Positions 50,210 to 61,432 of a stretch of DNA of 64,000 nt are shown one piece after another. The DNA comes from Lutjanus erythropterus (Eukaryota; Chordata; Actinopteri; Lutjaniformes; Lutjanidae), in contig CM034601.1 of NCBI GenBank assembly GCA_020091685.1, positions 17,475,320 through 17,539,319 on the forward strand, written 5' to 3'. The notes beneath the pieces were generated by a model. It searched no databases. It was not told the DNA's origin and was given only the letters and a program-made list of their open reading frames with translations. The position numbers and the translations under genes were made by a program. Every line of letters begins with the position of its first letter. Position 1 is the first letter of the stretch.

Positions 50210-50640
50210 GCTTATTTGAAACTTTGCATGAGACCACCGAGAATTGGCATATAGATGTGTTTAGGCTGGGATGCCTATCAGACATGTTAAGTTTCAGGCA
50301 GATTTAACTGTGTGCACTTAAGTTAAAGCAACTTTCTGTGTCATGGTGAAACATCAACGTTTGCTGTGCTGCCCAGGCAACGCCGTTTGACCAAACATCA
50401 TCATCTTCACAAGACAGCATTATCATGGTTTTGATGTCTTAAAACATGTCATTCACCAGGTGGCACTATGACTTTGACTACAGATTGTCATGTAAACGTG
50501 CTAAGGCCAGGACTCCTATCAAATGTGAAGGTTGGGGCAGATTGGACCAATTACACTGAAGTTACAGCAACTTCCTGTTTCACGGCGAAACATCAAAATT
50601 CAGTGCCATGCCAAGACCACACTGTTCAATGAAAATTGAA
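50210..50640. repeat. Dispersed repeat, two internal units
   Basis: Two successive units share 'cctatca.a..tg..aagtt', then 'gcaact.tctgt.tca.gg' and 'gaaacatcaa'. A forward CTCF-like core with one mismatch lies at 50453-50466. Related to 42020-42460. Confidence 0.45.
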
Positions 50641-51457
50641 TCTTTTTACTAACTTACATACAACACCTGGAAATGGCACAAAACAACATAAAAACCGCAC
50701 AGTAAATTCAAAAGCAGTCGGTGCTTAGGACCTAATAATTCCTTAGTTTTCCATAGGGTCCTCACACCGATTTCGGTACTCAGGCCCTGATAGTAATTCC
50801 TAAAGATTCAATAGAGTCCTTGCACTGGTCAGGGCTCGGCCCCTAAAAACAAAACTAAAAAAACAACAACAACCAAGCAAACAAATAAACAAAACTAATG
50901 CTGAAACTAATAATAAAACACAAAACTAATTGTGTGCTGAAACTGATTTGTGTTTATCACATAAGATAAGTCCATGAGCCCCACTTGAATGCCTCTGTCA
51001 TGTCGTAATTATGCCATGGTGAACTGGACGTTTTCTGCTAGCTCCAAGCTCTCGACTTTCTTTCGCGCCTTCCTTACAAGTTCACGACTTCCACATGAAC
51101 GCAACATAAATACAAACAATTTTGAACAATCAAAACTAAACCCACTCTTAAAACTAACTAAAAAGAAACTGCATCGAAAATAAAAAATACAAATATAAAG
51201 TAATGAAAAATACAAAACTATAACTTAGCACCATATATGGCAATTTTCATGGCGCCTGCAAGACCAATCTCAGGGGACAGAAACCAACCTCTCCTGTGCG
51301 TCCTGCGTCATGACGCACCATCAGCTGTTGACAGACAGCAGCTCCTTTCAATCTCGACCTCCACGGCGCTGCATGCAGCGACTCTCCGTTGTCACTGTGG
51401 TCGTGTTTAAACGCACATGCTGTTTGTGGACCGCCCGGTAACGGAGCGTATGCTGCT

Positions 51458-54400
51458 ATGAGTGCTTTGTGTCGCCTGATCCAGCGAGGACTGCTGAGCG
51501 GCCGGCCGTCCTGTCGTTTGTTCCCCGGACAGCAAGATGTGAGCGGGGTGGCTCCCCGGCGAACAGCCAGCTCATCCAGGTATCCGTGCTGCTAGCTCGC
51601 CGGCTAACTGATGCCCTCTGCGTGCCTGTGCCGGAGCGTGTCGGCGGCGGTGCTGGCTGGACATGACAGCCCAGTATTTCTCCTTTAAACGGCCAGTTAC
51701 TCGACCGTTGTAATTTGTCACCGTGTGGTGTCTTTTAATCTTTATGAACCGTTAACTTTAACCGTTAACAGTTTACATAAATGACATTCAGGCGTGTGGT
51801 TAGCAGGAGGGTTAACTAACGTGCAGCTGAACGATCATCACAGTTACAAAGAGGATTTTAGATGATGGATTCTCTGTCCTGCTTTATCTAATTCTGCTTT
51901 GTGGCTAAATAAAGCCATTACTGCTGTCCTATATATTTGATGTATGTTAGGGTATGTTACGTGTACGGTTTGGTAGCTAAGCCTAGCTAAAATTAACGCT
52001 AAAAAATTAATGTTAACCTACACCGCTGTAGGAAATCCTATCGTAATGAATGATGCACTGTTCAGGTTTTGTTTAAACTGGTTCAGTTAGAGATTAATTG
52101 TTTCTTACTGTAATATTGCACCATGCTGAGAGGTGTGTCGAATATTTTATCCACCCCATGTTTTTTTTATCGAGGGTAGACACGATATTTATCTCTCAGT
52201 ATGAAGAAAGCATAGTATTTATTCCAAAGCTGTTGTATTACATTTATCTGAATGTACCTAATACTGATTATATACGATGGAAAACAGGGTTCACGGTTAA
52301 TATGTTTTTTTTAACCTTGGGGGCAGAAATCTACTTGCTGAAGCCTCTTTTTACTTTCCCCTGTACAAACTGTTTTATGTATTAGTAATTTTCAAATCAG
52401 ACCAAAGACTAAATATTTGTGATGTTTAATCGAGGGCAACATTGTCCTGCAAATTAAACCCAAAAGATGTACAGTTTAATACTATGATAAACAGAGAAAA
52501 GCAGTAAATCTCCATATTTACTGACTGAAAAAAAGAAAAAAGACTGAAAAAAGATTGTCTGTCATTTAGCATGAAAAATTAATCTAATGATTAATCAATT
52601 GTCAAAATAGTTTAATTGTTTTTACCACTTGCCCAATAGGTCAAGTTAATGTGGCCTAATGTGGCATTTTATTTGCCCCAGACAAATGGACAATCCTTAG
52701 CTAATTCAATCCAATATAGCCGACTAACTCAGCAACTGAATCTGAATCTGTGAAGAGCAGAGCTGAAGCAACATGTCGATTAGTCAATCAAAAGAAAAAT
52801 ATTTGCCAGCTATTCTGATAATGGATGAATTGTTTCAGTCATTTTTCAAGGCAAAATGTCAGACATTTGCTCGTTCCAGCCTCAATTATATATGAATTTG
52901 TTTCTTGTCATTGTGATTTATGATAGTAAATGAAGAGTCTTAGGTTAGTTAAGAGTTTTGGACTGTTGGTTGGACAAAAGAAGACATGACTTTGGACTGT
53001 TGTGAAATTGTGTGACTAACATTTTTCACAATTTTTCAACATTTTATAGTCTAAATGATTAATCAATTAGTTTTGGAAAATAATCATCTGATCAGCAGAT
53101 AATGAAAACAATTATTAGTTGCAGCCATAGTGAAGACTACAGTGTTCATTCGTTGCAGAGATAAATAAATATTAGATCCAGCCATAGTACAATACAACAC
53201 ATTACAACCCAGAGAGTTCAGTGCTGAACAGGGGAGTCACGAATGTCCAAACCCATGATTCAATTTGACCTTCGATTTTAAGGTCATGATTTGATTTGAT
53301 TTTCAATTTACATGTTAATCTCAACACTGATGGCTGTGCCATTGTTAGACTATCAAGTTCTTGCCTGCAAAAAGCCACCAGCCCCCTCTAGTATAGGTGG
53401 CCTTGTGGGTAACCTGAACCCTAATATGTGACACAGAGTGTTTGTTGTGAGAAGTGAGTGAAGTGAGCAGTGCTGTGCAGGACGCTGTTGCAGTCACAGA
53501 AAAGTACATGTTATGAAGGGTTGTTAATCCTACTACAAGGAATTTTTAATTGGTTATGAAACGGTCTCAATTTAATATTGATGCCTCTATATGACCCACA
53601 TAAGAAAAACAAGACCATCAGTGAGAAGATTGACTACTTCTTTACGTCCTGCCACTGGGATGTTTAACCAATTAGTTTTGATTGACACAAAATACAATTT
53701 TGACAATAGATTTAGCATTTTCAGTCATTTATCAAGTAAGTTTCAAGCATCAAGTAGTTTGCAGGGTCCTGCTTCTCAAATGAGAATAGTTTGTGTTTTT
53801 CTCTGTTTTATGCAATTCTAAATTTATTATCTCTGGGTTTTGGACTGTAGTCCATACTCCCCCCTGGAGTAGGGATGAAACAATGCCAAACACTTTTTAT
53901 AATGGATTATAACATTAGAAAAAGTTCACAATATATTTATCACAATATTAAAAACTAAAGAAATAACAATTTAATGTATTTTTACATCCCTAGACTTTAT
54001 AATATGTGTTTTCATATTTTCTACATTGTGTAGACTGAATAAAGACATCAATAATAAAATAATAATAGCTATATCATAATAATACATTCATCGGTAATAA
54101 AAATCCCTAATGGAGTTGAGTTTCTGACTCAACAAAACTTGAAAATTAAAGCGTCACAAAGTCTGTTTATATTTAGGTATTGTATTATTTCTTTCATTGT
54201 ATAGGTGGTCATTTGATTGTGTCCTCTTCCAATATACTGTTACATTAACATCTTCAGTGGCAACAAGATCCAGTAACACACTTGTATAACATCAAATGGC
54301 AAGTGAAATGTTGTGTTGGTGTATAAAAAAATATTTAAACTTCAAAAATAAAATAGTACCTGTATGGTCACCTGGTATTGTACCATTAGGTGGAAGCAAA

Positions 54401-57400
54401 ACATTTCTAACTAAATAAGTCACAAATCATTGAATAATTCTTGTACTGCCCTCTTCTCATTGAATAATGTCTCCTGATATCCTCTTTGTGAGAGGACATG
54501 GGTCAAACTGGGAAAGCAAGATGCGCCGTAAATTCTTTTGCATTACTAGTTGAAGCAATTCAGTCATCAATTCCACTCCCTGAAAGTTTAATCAGTTTGC
54601 AGAGTTTTATTACTCAGATTTGTCAGTGTTCCTGTCTAAGCTGAGATATAATTCTCACCACACACGTAACCAGGGAGATTGTAACTAATCAATCTTTTTT
54701 TTTTTTCCCCAGCCCAGTCAACTTGACCTATGATGTCTTCGATGGGAAGGGAGACAGCACTCCCTTGGTGTTTCTCCATGGCCTTTTTGGCAGCAAATCT
54801 AACTTCCACTCAATAGCAAAATCCTTGGTGCAGCGCACAGGTCGAAAGGTAATGCAGTGATGAAGACATCACACCTGTCTGTTGTTACATCAAAAACAGT
54901 TTATCTTGATGTGTTTGTTCTCGGCAGCCTGACACTAAGCCTCGAACAAAAGCAGTCATGGGAATGTAGTACAATCAACCAGTGTGCTCTCAGTCATTTG
55001 ATACAACTCCTCAGCAGTCTGTACTGTTGTAATAAATACTGATAGATAATCTGCTTGTTGGCGTGCTTGAAGAAACTCATCACCTCCTGAGCACAATGCA
55101 GCCTTTGTTGCGAGCTGTCACTCTCCTGAAAAAAAATCATACAGCTGCAAAGTTGTTGTTTTTTTTGTTTCCGCTCTGTTGCCTCTTTCCCCCCATTCCA
55201 AGTGTCCTAACGGTCCTTTGTCCAGTTAGGTGCTGACTGTAGATGCCCGTAACCATGGCAACAGCCCTCACAGCCCGGTGCTGACCTATGAAGCGATGAC
55301 GGATGATTTGAAACACCTCCTCGCCCAGCTGCGCATCGAGAAGTGCGTCCTCATCGGCCACAGCATGGGAGGGAAGACGGCCATGGCGACCGCCCTGACC
55401 CAGGTCGAGAAATGCCACCAGAGCACAATCACTGACCTTCCTCACTGTACATTCCTGTCCTCTCTGAACTTAAAGGGATAGTTCAGATTATTTGATTAGG
55501 GCTTGTACAGTACAGTGCTTACCAATAGTCATTGTATTACCCACAGTAGATGGCGGTCGGCAAGTAAGCTGTATATATATGTGTGTGTTTGTGTATATGT
55601 ACCTCACAGAAGTAGTAGTTAGTTTGTTTCTGTGATTGTGTGACCTCTGTGATTTAAAATGTTAGTTTGTATTCACCAAAATCATGCAATACCACAACCA
55701 AACTAGCAGATCAAGGCAGCAGTAGACCAGCAACTCCCATGTTCTGTAAGGGAAAAATTACTTATTTTGCAAATAAGCTCTGGTTTGTTTGGAGAGGGCG
55801 ATACTTGATTTATATGACAGTGGTTGTCTGTCAGAAAAGGCTGCCTGACTACAAGGTAAAGTGGTGAAACTATTCTAAATACAGAGTACACTTAAACTGA
55901 TAGTGATTTCTTTAGATTGGCCTTTTAAGGTGGCTAAAATACCTTTTGTTGCTGACCCTGCCCTTCTGCTTCTCTAAACTGAGCTACTGTAGGTAATACA
56001 CCAGCTATGGATCACTACCTCATACAACCCCACTTCAGAAAATCCTAACTACCCCTTTAATAGTCCCCCTCTGGTCTTCATGGCACACTTAGATGTTCTG
56101 TTTCCAGTTTGTCTTCAATTACATCTTTTTACCTACCTGTTTAACCTGGTCTGTCTGTCTCTGATTCCAGCCTGGTTTAGTGGAGAAGTTAGTGGTTGTG
56201 GACATCAGTCCAGCCCAGACAACCACACGCACCAACTTCCGCTATTACATCCAGGCCATGCAGGAGGTGAAGATCTCCAGTGACATCCCACGTTCCACCG
56301 CCAGACGGATGGCTGAGGATCAGTTGCGCAGTTTGGTCAAGGTCAGCACTTGTTTTTGATTTTAGTGTTTAAAATAGGAATATGTCAGCTGTTCTGCAGA
56401 TAAAGGCATAATATGCAACATTTTCCTTAAGAAACAACATATAGATTCATGATAATCACTTAACGCTCACTAGAAGATTGTGGTGGTGTATGTATCTGTA
56501 TATCTCATTATTTTACTGTGCAATTTTTTTTTTTTACCAACCCAAAACTTTGTTTTTTGACATCCTGGGAAAGACACACAGCAATAAACATTTTTTCTGG
56601 TGCATTTACAAACAGCTTGGACAAATCCTACTAATTGTACCTTAATTAAGCCAGGGATGTTAGTTTGTCAGGAATGCATTTCATCTCGTCAAGTACGTTC
56701 CTGTGTTTGATGTTAAAACTTACAGTAACTGATTTCTTTGGTCACTTGGGGGCAGCAGAAACAAATTGTGAACACAACACTGACTTTAGTTTATATGGCG
56801 AACTTGTTAGAAACCATAGATATACACATCCAGGAATAGTATTGTCATTCGTTTTGTTAGAGTCGTGTTTCTGGTCAATGTTGACTCAGTGTTAGCTCTG
56901 TTTTTGGTCTCTACCAATCCCTGAGGGAGATATCTGTCTCTTTAGCTGCTAAATGCTCAATTTTATTCACTAGCTAGTCTATCTGTCTATTTTTTGGTTC
57001 TGAGCAGGTAATGTATAATTAGTTTCTAGAGCTCTTTTCTGAACAGTTTGCCAGCTGTGGCTGAATATTGTGCCGAGTGGTGATGGTGAACCAAAACAGT
57101 GAAGCTGTGAGCAGTATAACCAAAACAACGAGCTGGCAGTGGCGAAACAGTACAAAGTAAACATTAGCTTGTTTTTAAGTCAGTTTGATCATAAACTGCT
57201 CTCTCCATCAGGAGCGCTCAGTGCGTCAGTTTCTGCTGACTAACCTGGTGGAGCAGAACGGACACTACGCCTGGAGGGTCAACTTGGAGGCCATCTCGGC
57301 ACACCTCGACAGCATCATGAGCTTCCCCAACTTTAACAACTTCTATGAGGGACCTACACTCTTCCTGGGTGGAGCCAGTTCTGCCTATATCAGGTACAAC

Positions 57401-57929
57401 ACACTGCAGATGCAATATGTTTACTTTGTACGGCCAGACACGTATGTTGAATACTCAGTGAAGATGCTACATATCAGCACTACTAGCCTAAGCTTATTTG
57501 CAATGCTCAATGGCTCTTTTAAAAAGCATAGGTAAGGCATTTAGACTTTTCTGTATTCCACAACACCTCTTGAAGATGAGCAAAGAATACATATGCATAT
57601 ACATATAAATACTGATTTATTGTTACCTAAATATTCACTGTATATACATATATATCTACAGTATATATATGCTAAAAATAGCAAATAAAGATAACAATAA
57701 ATGTACCATTTAATGTGTGAATGCACCAGCTGTGTTTCACATGCATTTCTGTTGATCTTCTCACTCCTCTCTCTCCCTGTGTCTTCACTCCAGCTCTGAA
57801 GATTATCCAGAAATCCAGAGGCTGTTCCCTGTGGCTGACATCCAGTACATCCCAGACGCAAGCCACTGGATCCACGCAGACAAACCCTTAGACTTCATCA
57901 GCTCCATCATTTCCTTCCTTCAGTCCTAG
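51458..57929 (+). CDS. abhd11: ABHD11 mitochondrial alpha/beta hydrolase
   Basis: Coding exons: 51458-51579, 54713-54848, 55230-55403, 56171-56341, 57212-57393, 57794-57929, giving 306 residues with all phases consistent. The N-terminus MSALCRLIQRGLL is Arg/Leu rich and lacks acids, typical of a mitochondrial targeting peptide. Next come the oxyanion-loop HGLFGS (63-68), VDARNHGNSPHS (90-101), the nucleophile elbow GHSMGG with Ser131, VDIS after the fourth-exon start, and the catalytic His286 in ASHWIHADKP. This matches vertebrate ABHD11 along its length. Known role: a mitochondrial serine hydrolase that supports lipoylated 2-oxoglutarate dehydrogenase. The start at 51458 is the first in-frame ATG; upstream codons are open but have no ATG. 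Intron 3 has a poor donor (CAG|GTCGAG), yet using it is needed to restore the conserved protein. Confidence 0.95.
51580..54712 (+). other. abhd11 intron 1
   Basis: A 3.1 kb intron bounded by AG|GTATCC and a T-rich acceptor ending ccccag. Includes a family B repeat copy near 53530-53830. No other gene seen. Confidence 0.7.
53530..53830 (+). repeat. Dispersed repeat family B, copy 4
   Basis: 'ctactacaaggaatttttaa', 'ggttatgaaac' and 'gatgcctctatatgacccac' match the copy at 11095 and the reverse complement of the one at 14645-15010. Confidence 0.5.
55470..56060. mobile_element. TTAA-bounded foldback transposon in abhd11 intron 3
   Basis: Starts TTAAAGGGATAGTTCAGATT; the reverse complement of its right end starts TTAAAGGGGTAGTTAGGATT. 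The inverted similarity continues for several tens of bases (GTGTATTACC-type text on both sides). Terminal TTAA at each end fits piggyBac-style target use. 591 bases, no transposase. Confidence 0.65.
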
Positions 57930-60900
57930 CTGCCTCCCGCTCGACGCCTCAGAACTTTTTTTATGCTCGGCGCCTCTGAGTGTCCCCTCACGGAGAGCGA
58001 AGGTTAGAATTCAGCAGCTTCAGCGAGAGCAGGCAGAGTCATTAATAATGCTAATAGATGCCAACACTGGACCAAACTCACCATTTTACAGCAGTCAGGT
58101 CTTCTTTCCTTCAGACAAACAAATAGCGTAGTGTAGTGTAGTGTAGGCTGTTTTGTTTAGTCTCCACCAGACAGGTAGTGTTGCTAGATTGGCTGGTTTC
58201 TAGATGTGTTTTCTGATTTTTAAGTAGAAGATAGCAACAAAATATCTCCAGTGTAACATAACAGGGCTGTTTTGGAGGTGATGTACTAATCCAAAGAAAA
58301 TCTCATTTGCACAGTGCTTTCTTTATGTTGACACATTTCAGCCAGTGTAATAGAAAAGTGGCTGTAGGCCAAGTACAATCTGTGACTGCTAAAGAGGACC
58401 AGCAGTATGATACTTAAATATGAAAGTTGTGACAGCACTGGAATGAAACTAATTCTTTATATGTCAGAAGCTCTTCTTGGAGAGAAGTGAAGAATGTGCA
58501 AAGCACGAGGGAGTTTGGTATCATTAGTCAGGGGGATGGAGCTCTGCAGAGAGGCTGTAATTCAGACTTTATGTGTACAGATTAGATTATTTTAATGTTA
58601 ATAATAGTGATATATTTAATATTTTGGTTTTTATTTTTCATGTCCTCTCCCCTGCGTTTCTGCTGTATGTCAGAGATGAGGATTTATTTACAGGTCAGTT
58701 ACTCACACAACTCGAGGTCAGCAAGAGCGCTGGTTATATTTTTTATGCCAACATAATCCTCTGTGAAAACTAAGCTGAAAATGCAGTACTTACAATCTGT
58801 TTCCTGAATATCTCAGGTTACAACTGGATATGCTAATTATGATACTCTTCATATGCTACTCTTGTGTCTGTCTGGCTACAATAAGCCGTAGTAATGTTGT
58901 TGTGTCTTTGTATTTGGTCGGTCCAATCAATGTTTTGATGAAACATGTTTTACCAGTTTATTATCAGTATCTCACTTATCTTTACAACTTAAGGCGCAAG
59001 ACTATATGGGTATCTGACAAATATATGCTGCAACATGTACGTTGTTATCTAATCATCGTAATATATTGTGTTTATATCATTTCCGTTCTTATGGGTTTGA
59101 ACAGTACAGTCCACAGTAGTGAAACTGCCATCTGTATGAATAAGCAGGGTGTTGTTGTAAATTTGTATGTGCCTCTTTTGTCGAGAGCTCCTTTTCCATT
59201 TCTGTAAAACTGAATTTAAAAAAAAAAAGAAACTTTTATTCTACAATAATAAGTAGCAGACTTTAGATTGGCAGCTGGGTTGCCAGTTCTGTGTGAATTT
59301 TCTCACAAGGAAGCTTAACTTACCAGATGAGGAGGGTGTATCCCTTCATGGCGCTACATAGATGTTTACTATAATCAGTGTTTTATGTTCATTTGATGTG
59401 AATACAAAAGTCTAAAAGGCTTTATATGACCAGAACTACGTTGAGTGAAGCTGTTTTATTCTTTTTGAAACAATCCAGTTAGCAGAGAAGCAGCCCCTCG
59501 TCCTCCTCAACCACAGGGCAGATTTATCTTGTTGCACAATACGAATAGATCGTCGGGGGCGTCGGGTATCACTGACATTTGAATGCAGGCCCGGCTTCAG
59601 CTTCTGTAGCAACACAGTGGATCAAGAACAAGTTAAAGGGTATCTATCAGTCATAGGAGTGCCGTAAAAAAGAATAAATCTGTAAAAGAGTAAGACAGTA
59701 AATGGGAATTAACAAGTAAATAAAAAATGATGTAAATATAAAGTAAAGTAGATTAATGTGAAAAACATCAAAGAATATTTAAGCATTTTAATTTATTTTC
59801 ACACTTATTTGTCCTTTTATTTCTGTATTAATTTATATATTTTTTATATATCTCTTCATCAAAAATAAGGGGATAAAAATAAAAAATTACATATTAAAAA
59901 TATATAGAAAGAGAGTTATGTTTATGCAAAATTATTTTTTTCCATGTTTATTTGGTAATTTATTTCTGTATATATGCATTTATTTATGTATATATTTTTT
60001 TTTTCTCAAAGTTTAATTTAATATAATGTCTTTTTTGTTTAATCTCTTTAATGTTTCCCTTTTCCCAAAAGCAATAGAGAAAAGAATAAATGATACAGGA
60101 ATAAAAAAATAATAATAAATGCCATTATATTAAAAATATGCAGATATAAATGTGAAAATAAATGAAACTGCTTATAATTATTCTTTTACATTTTGTCATT
60201 TGTCTTAATATTTTCACATTTATTATTTCTCTTTATATTTCCATGTTTACATTCTTTTTCTTTAACAGATTTGTATTTTTTAATGGCACTTTTATGACTC
60301 CACAGGAAGGGAGCTCGGTGTCAACAATATAAAAAAGTGAATTTATTCAGTCACATTGAAAAAGCTGTTTGAAGACTGTAGTCATCTGTTCAGGATTGTA
60401 TATTGTTTCACTATGAGCATGCCTTTTCTCTTGTCATCGGGTGTAAATTTGCTGTGCTATATACGTCTCAGTTTGTTGAACATGTTGCCACCATGGTGGT
60501 ACACACTGTAGGTTATGCCATACATAAATTTTAAATGTGTGCAAGATGCATATAGGAGTGAATTATATATTATTGAAAATGTACAAACTAATATTATACA
60601 ATAAAATGGCAAAAATCTGCAACAAAGTTTGTTCTTTTTTGCTTTTGAATCTTAAATTAGAGATGTTCTGATTTTTTTTTTTTTCTTTCCTGATACCAAT
60701 TCTGATAGCTGAACTTCGTGTATCAGCTGATAGCAGGTGCTGTTCTGATACTAGTGTGTTTCTATGTTTTTCCACAGTTGTATTTTACCAGCCCTGTATG
60801 GATGTGATGATTGCTATCATTGCTGTAAGGCCTGACTCATGTTAAATCCTTAGTAAAACATTGTTAATGTTTTACATAACATGCAGAGAATACAACGGTT

Positions 60901-61112
60901 AATAAATTACGTGTTATCAGATCGGTGCATATTCTCTCGTACTCGCTGACACCGATGCAAGCTTTTTATGCTGTGTTGGAAGGATTTTCCAGTACTGGTA
61001 CAATAATAGGAACAAGCCTATCTTAAATGGAACAAGCAAAAATGCAGTCAATGAAGGGAACATAAGTATGACTCAAAAAGAGATTTGAAGGAGCTTTTGC
61101 ATAAGAATTTAA
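57930..61112. other. Intergenic between convergent abhd11 and bicdl2
   Basis: Begins with the abhd11 3' UTR, whose end I cannot place because no clear early AATAAA is present. The rest is AT-rich, with simple A/T-biased sequence at 59690-60260. No gene supported; the 125-codon frame at 58830-59207 has no recognisable domain. Confidence 0.55.
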
Positions 61113-61118
61113 TTTATT
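61113..61118 (-). promoter_or_regulatory. Poly(A) signal of the BICDL2-like gene
   Basis: AATAAA on the minus strand about 315 bases after the stop codon at 61433. Confidence 0.55.
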
Positions 61119-61285
61119 TACAACATAGAAACTCAGTGTAAGGCTTTACAGTATTAACAGAATGAAATGGTTCATTCATAATCAGTTATATTTCATATAT
61201 ACAGCAAATAATTCAAAGATCCAAAACATGTTTTCTCAAGAATACATTAAATATCCCCTCCAGACACAAAAGATGAATGTAAAAA

Positions 61286-61302
61286 CAGCCCTCTAGTGGC
61301 CA
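61286..61302 (-). promoter_or_regulatory. CTCF-like motif, reverse
   Basis: The minus strand reads TGGCCACTAGAGGGCTG, a strong CTCF-type core (CCACTAGAGGGC), within the 3' UTR of the BICDL2-like gene. Confidence 0.4.
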
Positions 61303-61432
61303 TCACTACACAAACATTCTGCAGAGCGAAGCTCAGACATCCAAGTGACAATAAGCAACACACATTTTTGACTGGAGGGGACTTAAAGTAGTTGTGCATC
61401 AGAATTAATGTACTCAAAGCGTCATTGCTCTT

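Larger units (their letters stand above)
47343..51457. other. Intergenic gap between kinase and abhd11
   Basis: Filled largely by a LINE remnant and two other dispersed repeats. The abhd11 5' flank after about 51230 is GC-richer and without a TATA box, as expected of a housekeeping promoter. Confidence 0.6.

Noticed and set aside
50453-50466. Forward CTCF-like core TCACCAGGTGGC
   Set aside because: It lies in a dispersed repeat whose other copy (about 42218) has a poorer match. Not listed as a separate regulatory feature.
58830-59207. 125-codon open frame downstream of abhd11
   Set aside because: Hydrophobic, Tyr/Ile-rich text from AT-rich DNA with no recognisable family. It lies in the probable 3' UTR or intergenic region.
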